Assembly: GCA_045580875.1 (NCBI GenBank) | Contig: JAZNOP010000063.1 | Span: forward strand, 1-64,000 | Origin: SIG598 sp045580875 | Lineage (GTDB): Bacteria > Bacillota > Clostridia > Oscillospirales > Acutalibacteraceae | DNA: 64,000 nucleotides | Direction of reading: 5' to 3' | Part shown: positions 8,478 through 16,390 of the stretch, piece by piece | How positions within the stretch are numbered: the stretch's first letter is position 1 | Layout: each line of letters opens with the position of its first letter | Program-made: the position numbers and the translations under genes | The notes under the pieces: model-generated | The model's database searches: none | Seen by the model: the letters and a program-made list of their open reading frames with translations, nothing else | Told to the model about the DNA's origin: nothing

Positions 8478-10862
8478 CTATATATCTCTCTTAACGCTGC
8501 GAATAACGTTAAGTTCAACTATATGCTTTCCAAAGGACTCGGTGGTTATCTTGACCTTAGCCGGACCCTTGCCGCCTTTTGTTCTGACATAGAATGCCGC
8601 CGCTCCGCCCGAAAGCGAGAAGAGCTTCGATCCGATAACCTCTACTGAGCCGTCACACTCTACGCTGACAGCATCATAGCAGTCATACAGTCTGTTGCCA
8701 TTCTGATCAACGGCGGTAAGCTCTATTCTGGCACAATCATAGGTCTCATTGCTGTGAAGTTCCTTTGTGCTTGCTGTAACTCTGATGCCGGTCTGAGCTA
8801 CCGGCTCGAGTACAATAGACCTGACCACCTCGCCGCTTCTGATGCCTTCAAATGTAAATGATGCCCCGCCGAAGCTGTTTGCAATATATTTATCATACAG
8901 ACGGTAGGCTGCATCTATAACTGACTTGCTGCGTGAAAATGACATACCACCCTTTGCACGCAAATCGGCAGAAGAGAACACACCCTCGCGCTGCATTGAC
9001 ATCATTTCAGCCTTCACTGCAGCTGCTTCCCTGGCATCTATTCCCTCTTCCGAAACAAGCAGATCACCGATAAAATCGTTGATATATACCGGCGGATGCG
9101 GCATATTGGGATACTTCTTTCTGTCAGGTGTAAATTCTCCAATGATTTTGCCATTGCGGTGAACTCTTACACTGTCACAGTTTGTAAACGCATAAATGCC
9201 CGGACAGATACTGTTGGGATATCCGCCGCCTGAAAGTGAACCGGAAAGCTCAAGTACCGGCTGAGCATCTGACTGCGACTGATAAACATACGCAGCAAGC
9301 TTCTTTACGCGGTTGCTGCCAACCACACCATAATAAGCTATATTATCATTTTCGCCGAGTGTCTTCGGAACATTCATATCAGCCAGAGTGCAGCCGATAA
9401 CACCGCAGCACTCCGGATCGCCGTATGCAGCGTCAAGTACCTTTGCATGGCGAAGTGCCTGCTCAAGTCTCACAGCTTCGCTGTCATTATCCTTTGCCGG
9501 ATATCTCACGCCGGTATGACCTGTCACGAGATACGGAACCTTGGCTTTGATTACATTCTTTTTCTTTTCAAGTCCCGGAGCAGAGGCATTGCAGCTGAAA
9601 TCATTGAAACAGAATACATCTTCCGCAAATTCTGCTACAGGAGCATTTCTCAGACCGGTTATCGGTCTTGTACCGTCAAGACGTCTGGCGATATCAGCTG
9701 TACGTGCGTAGAATTCAGGTGTTTCAGGACCTTCTTCCACTCTTGTACTCCACATGATTACGCTCGGATGATTGCGATCTCTGACAATAAGCTCTTCAAG
9801 GTTGCGTTCTGCCGCTTCCTGCCACTCCGCATTTCCGACATATCGATATCCCGGCATTTCATCAAGCACCAGAAGACCTATTTCATCACAGCGGTCGAGG
9901 AAATGCTTCGAAGGAGGACAGTGCATCGTTCTTACGACATTACAGCCAAGCTCCTTGATAAGATCAGCATCCTGACGCTGTGCTGCAGCCGGCATAGCCC
10001 AACCTACACGCGGATAGCTCTGATTTCTTGCAAGACCGGTCAGCTGTACTCTCTGGCCGTTAAGGAAGAATCCCTCAGGCTTGAACTCAACTGTTCTGAA
10101 ACCGATCATTCTCGTATATTCATCTCCGCTGTCAAGCGTGACAACCAGTTTGTACAACTTAGGAGAATCGACACTCCACGGCTGAATGACATTCGATACC
10201 GACAGCTGCCTGCTGAAGCAGTCCTCAGTGCTTACAAAAGCATCTGACACAAGTTTCTGTGTTCCATCAAACAGCGACAGCGTTACTTTTGCACCGCCGC
10301 CGGAGAGCTGACCGTCAACATCAAGTATCCAGCCATTCGCAGCAGAAGTGGTTCGTACAAATGCATCAACAACGTATATATCGTCTACTGCCTCCAGACG
10401 TACCTCGCGGTATAATCCGCCATAATAAAGCATATCGCTCGGGCCGCCGAACGGCGCAGTATCTTCTCTCTCAGTAGAATCAACTACAACAGTGATAAGA
10501 TTATCTCCGCCCTTGATATACTCTGATATCTCATTGGTTATATCGCATGAGAAGGGAGTGAAACCGCCCTTATGTGCGCAAACAGGCTTGCCGTTAACAA
10601 ATGTTGCCACGCAGCTGGCAACTCCGTCAAAATGAAGTATAAGTCTGCGCTTTTTCATTTCATCAGGAAGAATAAACATCTTCCGGTAACAGGTTACTCT
10701 CCTGAAAATACGCTCATTCACATAACCTTCCGAAGTTGTAGTGATAACATGCGGAAGATCAACCAGTCTGAATGCTGTATCCTTAAAATCCGGGTGCGTG
10801 TATTCCGGCTTGAAATCCGGACTGAATCGCCAACCTGAGTTAAGATTCAATATATCTCGCAT
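8478..10862 (-). CDS. GH2-family beta-glycosidase-like protein with altered active-site motifs
   Basis: 794 residues with the glycoside hydrolase family 2 plan: N-terminal sugar-binding jelly roll (residues 1-170, LNSGWRFSP, FDGVASCVATFVNGK), immunoglobulin-like domain, TIM barrel from about 260 (FFLNGQRVQLTGLARNQ, TMHCPPSKHFLDRCDEIGLL), then C-terminal beta domains. No signal peptide, so it is probably cytoplasmic. The acid/base region reads NHPSVIMWSTRVEEG where active members read WSxGNE: the Glu is kept but the Asn is Val. The region that normally carries the nucleophile (VTE or SEY followed by G) reads YLVTGHTGVRYPAK, with Gly in place of Glu. It may be inactive, a binding protein, or use another residue. 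It sits just upstream of valS. Confidence 0.85.
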   Translation of the reverse strand: MRDILNLNSGWRFSPDFKPEYTHPDFKDTAFRLVDLPHVITTTSEGYVNERIFRRVTCYRKMFILPDEMKKRRLILHFDGVASCVATFVNGKPVCAHKGGFTPFSCDITNEISEYIKGGDNLITVVVDSTEREDTAPFGGPSDMLYYGGLYREVRLEAVDDIYVVDAFVRTTSAANGWILDVDGQLSGGGAKVTLSLFDGTQKLVSDAFVSTEDCFSRQLSVSNVIQPWSVDSPKLYKLVVTLDSGDEYTRMIGFRTVEFKPEGFFLNGQRVQLTGLARNQSYPRVGWAMPAAAQRQDADLIKELGCNVVRTMHCPPSKHFLDRCDEIGLLVLDEMPGYRYVGNAEWQEAAERNLEELIVRDRNHPSVIMWSTRVEEGPETPEFYARTADIARRLDGTRPITGLRNAPVAEFAEDVFCFNDFSCNASAPGLEKKKNVIKAKVPYLVTGHTGVRYPAKDNDSEAVRLEQALRHAKVLDAAYGDPECCGVIGCTLADMNVPKTLGENDNIAYYGVVGSNRVKKLAAYVYQSQSDAQPVLELSGSLSGGGYPNSICPGIYAFTNCDSVRVHRNGKIIGEFTPDRKKYPNMPHPPVYINDFIGDLLVSEEGIDAREAAAVKAEMMSMQREGVFSSADLRAKGGMSFSRSKSVIDAAYRLYDKYIANSFGGASFTFEGIRSGEVVRSIVLEPVAQTGIRVTASTKELHSNETYDCARIELTAVDQNGNRLYDCYDAVSVECDGSVEVIGSKLFSLSGGAAAFYVRTKGGKGPAKVKITTESFGKHIVELNVIRSVKRDI

Positions 10863-10880
10863 TATTTTCCGTGCCTTTCC

Positions 10881-10901
10881 GGCATCAGCAGCACTGATGC
10901 C
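10881..10901 (-). other. Hairpin in the leader of the GH2-like gene
   Basis: Perfect 8-bp stem GGCATCAG/CTGATGCC with a 5-base loop, ending about 18 bases before the start codon and without a T tract. It lies between the promoter and the start codon, so it could influence translation or mRNA stability. Function unknown. Confidence 0.5.
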
Positions 10902-10943
10902 TAAGATAAATGATACAGATAATCATTATTTCCATGTCATATT

Positions 10944-10971
10944 ATTTTATCATATTATAAGCGTATGTCAA
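10944..10971 (-). promoter_or_regulatory. Sigma-A promoter for the GH2-like gene (and possibly valS)
   Basis: Read on the minus strand: TTGACA (10971-10966), 16-bp spacer, TAAAAT (10949-10944). It is followed by a leader of roughly 75 bases containing the hairpin at 10881-10901. Confidence 0.7.
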
Positions 10972-11114
10972 CCAAAACTGCTACATATATTTGAAAATAT
11001 AATATAGCAAACATGATGTATCGTCAGGCTGGCACTCAGTTAAAACTCCATCACGGAATTTTCATTTGCACTTTTCTGTCGGAAAATAAAAACAGATTTT
11101 TTACCTGTTATGTA

Positions 11115-11143
11115 TTGACAAGCGCACATCAATTTGATAAAAT
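11115..11143 (+). promoter_or_regulatory. Sigma-A promoter of the tRNA-Ser pair
   Basis: TTGACA (11115-11120), 17-bp spacer, TAAAAT (11138-11143), 28 bases before the first tRNA. The second tRNA has no separate promoter, so both are likely one transcript. Confidence 0.85.
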
Positions 11144-11171
11144 ACACTGGACGTCTTGATTAAGACAACTC

Positions 11172-11260
11172 GGAGGGGTGTCCGAGTGGTTTAAGGAGCT
11201 GGTCTTGAAAACCAGTGATACGGCAACGTACCAAGGGTTCGAATCCCTTCCCCTCCGCCA
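11172..11260 (+). tRNA. tRNA-Ser (anticodon TGA), CCA encoded
   Basis: 7-bp acceptor stem GGAGGGG/CCCCTCC with discriminator G and encoded CCA. The anticodon loop CTTGAAA between CTGGT and ACCAG gives anticodon TGA. The long variable arm (GATACGGCAACGTACC) is typical of class II tRNA-Ser, and the T arm GGGTTCGAATCCC is canonical. Confidence 0.97.
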
Positions 11261-11295
11261 CATTCCCCCGAAAATATGATAAAATTCTTTACCAT

Positions 11296-11385
11296 GGAGA
11301 AGTACCCAAGTGGTGAAGGGGCTCCCCTGCTAAGGGAGTAGGGCTAGAAATGGTCGCAAGGGTTCAAATCCCTTCTTCTCCGCCA
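11296..11385 (+). tRNA. tRNA-Ser (anticodon GCT), CCA encoded
   Basis: 7-bp acceptor stem GGAGAAG/CTTCTCC with discriminator G and encoded CCA. The anticodon loop CTGCTAA on a CTCCC/GGGAG stem gives GCT. It has a long variable arm as expected for serine and the T arm GGGTTCAAATCCC. Only 35 bases separate it from the preceding tRNA-Ser. Confidence 0.97.
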
Positions 11386-11386
11386 G

Positions 11387-11415
11387 AAATCCTCGTTCGC
11401 AAGAACGGGGATTTT
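11387..11415 (+). terminator. Terminator of the tRNA-Ser operon
   Basis: 12-bp stem AAATCCTCGTTC/GAACGGGGATTT with one T-G wobble, loop GCAA, followed by TTTTT. Confidence 0.9.
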
Positions 11416-11475
11416 TCATTGTAAGCAATTTATTCTAAATGATTTATTCTATGATTATACCGGAGGTATATCAAC

Positions 11476-12150
11476 GTGGCACGAAAATACTACGAAGCTT
11501 ATGACGACCGTTACAGGCAGGTTCACAAGCAGAATCTGCAGTGGTTTGACTCCGCTCCAACCCCGATTGTTTCAGATGTAATTAAAGCAAATTCAATTTC
11601 AAATAATCACCGGCTTCTTGAATTGGGATGCGGTGAGGGACGGGATGCACATTTTCTTCTCAGGCAGGGATTCGATCTGCTTGCAACCGATATTTCTCCT
11701 GAAGCAATCCGCTTTTGCAGGAAATTATCCCCTGCTTTTGCCGAAAATTTCACGGTTCTGGACTGCATAAACGGCGCATTAAATGATACTTATGACTTTA
11801 TCTACGCTGTAGCTGTTGTACATATGCTGGTCACGGACGAGGATCGCGATGCCTTCTACCGCTTTATTCACGAGCATCTGACCCCTGCCGGAATTGCCCT
11901 GGTCTGTTCTATGGGTGATGGCTTTACCGAGCGTCAGACCGATATCACTGCCGCATTTGACCTTCAGGAAAGAATCCATGAGCCGAGCGGAAATACACTC
12001 AGCATCACCTGCACCTCCTGCCGGACTGTAAATTTCCGGACCTTTTTCGATGAGATTGCACGTAATAATCTGAAGGTTATTGATTATGGTATGACTTCTG
12101 CTGCGCCTGATTTCCCGCAGATGATGTACGCAGTCATCAAGGCTGAATAA
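11476..12150 (+). CDS. SAM-dependent methyltransferase (class I)
   Basis: 224 residues, Rossmann-type methyltransferase. Motif I is LLELGCGEGRDAHFLL (near residue 47), the acidic motif II region is LLATDISPEAIRFC, and motif IV-like DFIYAVAVVHMLVTDEDRDAFY is followed by HLTPAGIALVCSMGDG. This is a small-molecule-type architecture of the kind annotated as tellurite-resistance or UbiE-like methyltransferase; the substrate cannot be read. The start is GTG at 11476, preceded by CGGAGG with 9-base spacing, and no nearer ATG is available. It stands alone after the tRNA terminator. Confidence 0.88.
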   Translation: MARKYYEAYDDRYRQVHKQNLQWFDSAPTPIVSDVIKANSISNNHRLLELGCGEGRDAHFLLRQGFDLLATDISPEAIRFCRKLSPAFAENFTVLDCINGALNDTYDFIYAVAVVHMLVTDEDRDAFYRFIHEHLTPAGIALVCSMGDGFTERQTDITAAFDLQERIHEPSGNTLSITCTSCRTVNFRTFFDEIARNNLKVIDYGMTSAAPDFPQMMYAVIKAE

Positions 12151-12200
12151 GTTTTTCTCTGATTATTTTCAACTTTATTGTCAACATTTCACTTTTACTC

Positions 12201-12228
12201 TTGCTTTTTTATTTTTTACCATTATAAT
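12201..12228 (+). promoter_or_regulatory. Sigma-A promoter of the acyl-CoA ligase gene
   Basis: TTGCTT (12201-12206), 16-bp spacer, TATAAT (12223-12228). It is 55 bases upstream of the start, in an AT-rich gap. Confidence 0.65.
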
Positions 12229-12283
12229 AGATAATACTGTACACTTACGACAGTGAGTTAAAGTTTTAAAGGAGTAAATGAAA

Positions 12284-13918
12284 ATGCCCATTATTGAGTA
12301 TCTTCGCAGAAACGCACAGCTGTATCCGGACGATATCAGCCTTGTTGAAATAAACCCTGAAATTCAGGAAAAAAGAGGAAAAACATGGCGTGAATATGAG
12401 CTTGTTGAGCCTACTGTAGAGGAAGATCACCGTCAGGAAATGACATGGAAGGATTTCAACAACCGCTCCAACCGCATGGCAAACCTGCTTCTTTCTAGAG
12501 GCTTCGGCAAAGGCACCAAAGTTGCTATCCTTCTGATGAACTGCCTTGAGTGGCTTCCTATTTATTTCGGAGTTCTTAAGGCCGGCGCACTTGCTGTTCC
12601 TATGAATTATCGCTACACTGCAGATGAGATCAAATATTGTCTTGATCTTGCCGATGCCGATGTTCTTATCTTCGGACCGGAATTTATCGGCCGTGTAGAA
12701 AATATCTGCGATATGATCCCTCGCGTAAAAGCTCTTCTTTATGTCGGCGAAAACTGTCCGACATTTGCTGAAAGCTATGACAGAATAGTTACATACATGA
12801 CCAGCCGCGATCCTCAGATTGAGCTTACCGACGAGGATGATGCTGCTATTTATTTCTCCTCCGGTACCACTGGTTTCCCGAAGGCGATTCTCCACGATCA
12901 CGCAAGCCTTATGCATGCTGCTGTCGTTGAGCAGGCTCACCATGGTCAGGGCAGAGATGACTGCTTCCTGTGCATACCTCCCCTCTATCACACCGGCGCC
13001 AAGATGCACTGGTTCGGCAGCCTTGTTGCCGGAAGCAAGGCAGTTCTTCTTCGCGGCGTAACTCCGAAGTGGATACTCAAAGCTGCATCTGATGAGAAGG
13101 CCTCTATCGTATGGCTGCTTGTGCCGTGGGCTCAGGATATTCTTGATTCGATTGATCGCGGAGATATTGATCTCTCTGAATATGATCTCAGCAAGTGGCG
13201 TCTGATGCATATCGGTGCGCAGCCCGTACCGCCCAGTCTTGTCAACCGCTGGATCAAAATATTCCCCCATCATCAGTATGATACCAACTATGGTCTCTCT
13301 GAATCCATCGGACCTGGCTGTGTACACCTCGGCGTCGAAAATATACACAAGGTCGGCGCTATCGGCAAGCCCGGTTACGGCTGGGACGCAATGATTGCTG
13401 ATGAAAACTGTCAGCCTGTCGCCAAGGGTTCTGTCGGTGAGCTCTGTGTAAAAGGCGCTGGTGTTATGAAGTGCTATTACAAAGACGAGAATGCAACCAA
13501 TGCTGTTCTGCGTGACGGCTGGCTGCTTACCGGAGATATGGCTCAGGAGGATGAGGATGGTTTCATTTTCCTCGTAGACCGAAAGAAGGACGTTATCATC
13601 AGCGGCGGTGAAAATCTGTATCCTGTTCAGATTGAAGACTTCCTTCGTGCCCACAACGCTATCAAAGACGTCGCTGTAATCGGTCTGCCGGACGAGCGTC
13701 TCGGTGAAATAGCTGCAGCTATTATCGAACTGAAGCCCGATGTAACCTGCACTGAAGAGGACATCAACAATTTCTGCATTGCACTCCCCCGCTACAAGCG
13801 TCCGCGTCGTATAATTTTCGCTGATGTTCCCCGTAATCCTACCGGCAAGATCGAAAAGCCGAAGCTCAGATATATATACTGTGGCGGAAGTCTTGTTGAA
13901 GCACAGATTAAAAATTAA
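12284..13918 (+). CDS. Acyl-CoA ligase / AMP-dependent synthetase
   Basis: 544-residue member of the ANL adenylate-forming superfamily, activating a carboxylate to an acyl-AMP and then usually an acyl-CoA. The core motifs are present: the phosphate loop YFSSGTTGFPKAILHDH near residue 190, YGLSESIGPG, LLTGDMAQEDEDGFIFLVDR, the hinge DRKKDVIISGGENLYP, and the C-terminal catalytic lysine region PTGKIEKPKLR. ATG 12284 is preferred over ATG 12278 because AAAGGAG then has a 9-base spacing. The N-terminal insert RGKTWREYELVEPTVEEDHRQ is not typical. The substrate is unknown; a long-chain or aryl acid is possible. Monocistronic, followed by a terminator. Confidence 0.9.
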   Translation: MPIIEYLRRNAQLYPDDISLVEINPEIQEKRGKTWREYELVEPTVEEDHRQEMTWKDFNNRSNRMANLLLSRGFGKGTKVAILLMNCLEWLPIYFGVLKAGALAVPMNYRYTADEIKYCLDLADADVLIFGPEFIGRVENICDMIPRVKALLYVGENCPTFAESYDRIVTYMTSRDPQIELTDEDDAAIYFSSGTTGFPKAILHDHASLMHAAVVEQAHHGQGRDDCFLCIPPLYHTGAKMHWFGSLVAGSKAVLLRGVTPKWILKAASDEKASIVWLLVPWAQDILDSIDRGDIDLSEYDLSKWRLMHIGAQPVPPSLVNRWIKIFPHHQYDTNYGLSESIGPGCVHLGVENIHKVGAIGKPGYGWDAMIADENCQPVAKGSVGELCVKGAGVMKCYYKDENATNAVLRDGWLLTGDMAQEDEDGFIFLVDRKKDVIISGGENLYPVQIEDFLRAHNAIKDVAVIGLPDERLGEIAAAIIELKPDVTCTEEDINNFCIALPRYKRPRRIIFADVPRNPTGKIEKPKLRYIYCGGSLVEAQIKN

Positions 13919-13943
13919 TTATTATATTATATACATTTTATTC

Positions 13944-13982
13944 ACGGCTGTCTGGAATGCTGATTTCAGGCAGCCGTTTTGT
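13944..13982 (+). terminator. Terminator of the acyl-CoA ligase gene
   Basis: Stem ACGGCTGTCTGGA with TCAGGCAGCCGT (about 11 pairs, one wobble) is followed by TTTTGTTTTT. Confidence 0.85.
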
Positions 13983-14051
13983 TTTTACAGTGTAATTCAA
14001 TCGACATCAAACTGACAATAAAAAATAATTCCAAATATTTCCCCAAAAGTA

Positions 14052-14095
14052 TTGACAGACGCCTAAAACTGGTTTATAATCACTATTGTTTTAGG
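14052..14095 (+). promoter_or_regulatory. Consensus promoter overlapped by a dyad, padR operon
   Basis: TTGACA (14052-14057), 17-bp spacer, TATAAT (14075-14080): a perfect sigma-A consensus. A perfect 8-bp inverted repeat, CCTAAAAC (14062-14069) and GTTTTAGG (14088-14095), flanks the -10 box and would let a dimeric repressor block polymerase. The first gene of the operon encodes a PadR-type regulator, so autorepression is the simplest reading. Confidence 0.8.
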
Positions 14096-14156
14096 ATTAG
14101 TAGTTAAAACACAGAAATACTTTCAGCTAAAAAATATTTTGAATGGAGGAGGAATC

Positions 14157-14627
14157 ATGACGATTCAGTTCAAAAAAGGCGTTCTCGAGCTTTGCGTACT
14201 CTCAATGCTCCGTCAGGAAGATCAGTACGGCTATGACGTAGCAATAAAACTCGCACAGAGCATCGATGTCGCCGACGGTTCAATTTATCTTGTTCTCAGA
14301 AGACTTAAGCAGGAAGATTATGTTTCATCATATCTCGAAGAGTCTTCCGGTGGTCCGCCCCGTAAGTATTATGTAATAACTCGAAAGGGCGAGAATTTCC
14401 TCGATCAGCTCATTGAAGAATGGGGAGCACTGGTCAGCAACGTCAACGCAATCATCAGCGGCGGTCCTGCTATTACCGATCAGGTCAATGCCATAATTGC
14501 AGAAAACAACACATCAGCTGATGATACCGCAGATTATTTCGCATCCATTAACGCTCCGGAAATACTCGAGCCTGTTATAATCGGAGCAGAAATAACCACT
14601 TCTGACGGAGGAACTGAAAATGAATAA
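14157..14627 (+). CDS. PadR-family transcriptional regulator
   Basis: 156 residues. The N-terminal winged helix is clear (KKGVLELCVLSMLRQ, DQYGYDVAIKLAQ, DGSIYLVLRRLKQEDYV, GGPPRKYYVITRKGENFL), typical of PadR. The C-terminal 50 residues are acidic and low in recognisable structure. ATG at 14157 is preceded by GGAGGAGG. It overlaps the next gene by 8 bases, indicating coupled translation. PadR next to DUF1700 and DUF4097 genes is a recurring Firmicutes arrangement, linked in some species to envelope-stress control. It probably represses its own operon through the dyad at 14062-14095. Confidence 0.93.
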   Translation: MTIQFKKGVLELCVLSMLRQEDQYGYDVAIKLAQSIDVADGSIYLVLRRLKQEDYVSSYLEESSGGPPRKYYVITRKGENFLDQLIEEWGALVSNVNAIISGGPAITDQVNAIIAENNTSADDTADYFASINAPEILEPVIIGAEITTSDGGTENE

Positions 14628-15303
14628 AAATGAATTTATTGATGTACTCGAAAAAAGCCTGCTGCGTCTCCCAAAGGCTGACAGAGATGATATTCTCAGC
14701 GACTACGAGGCACACTTTGCTCTCGGTCTGGAAAACGGAAAAACAGAAGAAGAAGTCAGCGCTTCGCTCGGCGATCCGCACGAGCTTGCAATGACTTATC
14801 TTGAAAATCTGCCCGCCGGCTCCAAAGGCGCTCCGATAACCACAGAGGCAGAAGAGACTTCGGAAAACGAAACTGCAGCTGCCAGCGCAAATGTGACTTC
14901 CTCGTTCTCCGCACCGACATACGGCGCTCCGGAAGTCAAGAAAGCTCCGGCATCCGGAACCCGCACATCATCTGACACACCTGATGCCGGTTCTGTTGTA
15001 CTTGTTGTATTTCTCAGCATCGCCGCTGTATTCATTCTCTTCGGTATCGCAAGCGCATGGTTCGCACTTCCCGGAATAGCTATCGGCTGCTTTGTCGGTA
15101 CTATTGCACTCATCGCACTTGGCATTACTTCCATGGCCTACACCGCAATCGGCGGAATCGGCTTTATTGTTCTTGCTCTTGGTATTGCCGCTCTCGGTAT
15201 ACTTGCAATCATCGCCTGTATCGCCAGCGTAAAGGGTATTATCTGGCTTGTAAAGAAGTTCATTGAGCTTTGCAAAAACATTCTTGAAGGAGGCAACAAC
15301 TGA
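14620..15303 (+). CDS. DUF1700 (HAAS-domain) membrane protein
   Basis: 227 residues. The N-terminal 65 residues form the helical HAAS/DUF1700 signature (MNKNEFIDVLEKSLLRL, DILSDYEAHFALGLENGKTEEEVSASLGDP). A Ser/Thr/Glu-rich linker follows, then three or four hydrophobic segments from about residue 125 to 215. HAAS domains are thought to sense or relay signals to partner regulators or beta-helix proteins at the membrane. It overlaps padR and shares its stop/start junction (TGATG) with the next gene, so all three are one translational unit. Confidence 0.9.
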   Translation: MNKNEFIDVLEKSLLRLPKADRDDILSDYEAHFALGLENGKTEEEVSASLGDPHELAMTYLENLPAGSKGAPITTEAEETSENETAAASANVTSSFSAPTYGAPEVKKAPASGTRTSSDTPDAGSVVLVVFLSIAAVFILFGIASAWFALPGIAIGCFVGTIALIALGITSMAYTAIGGIGFIVLALGIAALGILAIIACIASVKGIIWLVKKFIELCKNILEGGNN

Positions 15304-16235
15304 TGAAAAAGTTAGGTATCGCAGCCATTATCTGTGCTGCCGCATTTCTCGGTCTTGTCATAACCGGCGGTATATTCATTGGAATAGGCGCTGCCAATCT
15401 CGCAACAGACAGCGAATTCATGGAAACCGTAAAGGAATATGGAACAGACTTCGTTTCCATGATTGAAAATGCAACATCTGATTACTCCACCTACAGCGGA
15501 AGCGAAAGCTTTGAGATCAACGGAGACTATGAAGCTGTTGTACTCAACGGTTTTACCGGTGATATAACAATACGCCCCTGCACCGATGAAATGGCTGATT
15601 ACACTGTTCTGGTTGAATACAATGGTATTTTTGATAAACCCGGAACAGATGGCAAGCATTTTGAATTTAACGGAAACGGTCACACTCTGACAATCAGTCA
15701 GAGCTACGACCAGCACGATGAATTTAATATTGGTGTTTTCAATGCTCCGAACGGTGGTGAAATCACCATTTATATTCCTCAGTACAAGTACACCGAGCTT
15801 ACCGTTCCCCTTGAGCTTGATCTTACTATCAACGACACTGTTGGTGAGATAGAAGTACTCGGCTTTACTTTCGGTGATATCACCCTGCACAACACTGTCG
15901 GCGAAATCACTTTCAGCAGCGTTCGTGCAAATATGATTTCCTGTGAGAACACAATCGGCGAAATCAGTGCAGAGGGTGCATTTAACGGCATCTCAATTTC
16001 TGATACCATTGGCGAGTGCGAAGTTGAGAGCAGCACTCCGCTCACTCTCGACAGCCGCATTGAAGGCAATATCGCAGAGGTTCAGGTCTCTTTGCCCGCC
16101 GGCACTCAGTATTACTTCACCACATCTGAAGCACTCGGCAATGTAATAATTGATGATCAGCTCAGAGGCGGAAGTGACAATGTCAGCTTCAATGTTTCAA
16201 ACAGCATCGGAAACGTTGTTGTTGAAATAGACTGA
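15303..16235 (+). CDS. DUF4097-family beta-strand repeat envelope protein
   Basis: 310 residues with an N-terminal membrane segment or signal (LGIAAIICAAAFLGLVITG) followed by an extracytoplasmic beta-solenoid-like region. The repeats are evident: TVGEIEVLGFTFGDI, TVGEITFSSVRANMI, TIGEISAEGAFNGI, TIGECEVESS, with recurring (N/D)TxGE turns. This is typical of DUF4097 (adhesin-like) proteins found with PadR and DUF1700. The ATG overlaps the previous stop, with GGAGG upstream. The role is unknown; it is probably the effector or sensor of the operon at the outer face of the membrane. Confidence 0.88.
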   Translation: MKKLGIAAIICAAAFLGLVITGGIFIGIGAANLATDSEFMETVKEYGTDFVSMIENATSDYSTYSGSESFEINGDYEAVVLNGFTGDITIRPCTDEMADYTVLVEYNGIFDKPGTDGKHFEFNGNGHTLTISQSYDQHDEFNIGVFNAPNGGEITIYIPQYKYTELTVPLELDLTINDTVGEIEVLGFTFGDITLHNTVGEITFSSVRANMISCENTIGEISAEGAFNGISISDTIGECEVESSTPLTLDSRIEGNIAEVQVSLPAGTQYYFTTSEALGNVIIDDQLRGGSDNVSFNVSNSIGNVVVEID

Positions 16236-16266
16236 GTAAACCACTGTTCAAAATTACATTTATACC

Positions 16267-16298
16267 AAAAACAGGGCAGCACTCGCTGCCCTGTTTTT
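16267..16298 (+). terminator. Terminator of the padR operon
   Basis: Perfect stem AAAACAGGGCAGC/GCTGCCCTGTTTT with loop ACTC, ending in T5. Confidence 0.93.
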
Positions 16299-16331
16299 CC
16301 TTGTATCCTACACCTGCTCTCCCCTTCTGCA

Positions 16332-16360
16332 TTGACATTAACTTTCCATTTTGTTATACT
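16332..16360 (+). promoter_or_regulatory. Sigma-A promoter of the LRR/UbiA gene cluster
   Basis: TTGACA (16332-16337), 17-bp spacer, TATACT (16355-16360), 30 bases before the LRR gene. No later promoter or terminator was seen before the HAD gene, so the four genes may form one operon. Confidence 0.8.
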
Positions 16361-16390
16361 TAATTATTATTATTCATGTGAGGTTTTCCT

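Noticed and set aside
7117..8592. 491-codon open frame on the + strand
   Set aside because: Antisense to valS, whose protein is unmistakable; no ribosome-binding site and no recognisable product.
12266..13654. 462-codon open frame on the minus strand
   Set aside because: Antisense shadow of the acyl-CoA ligase gene, caused by its codon bias.
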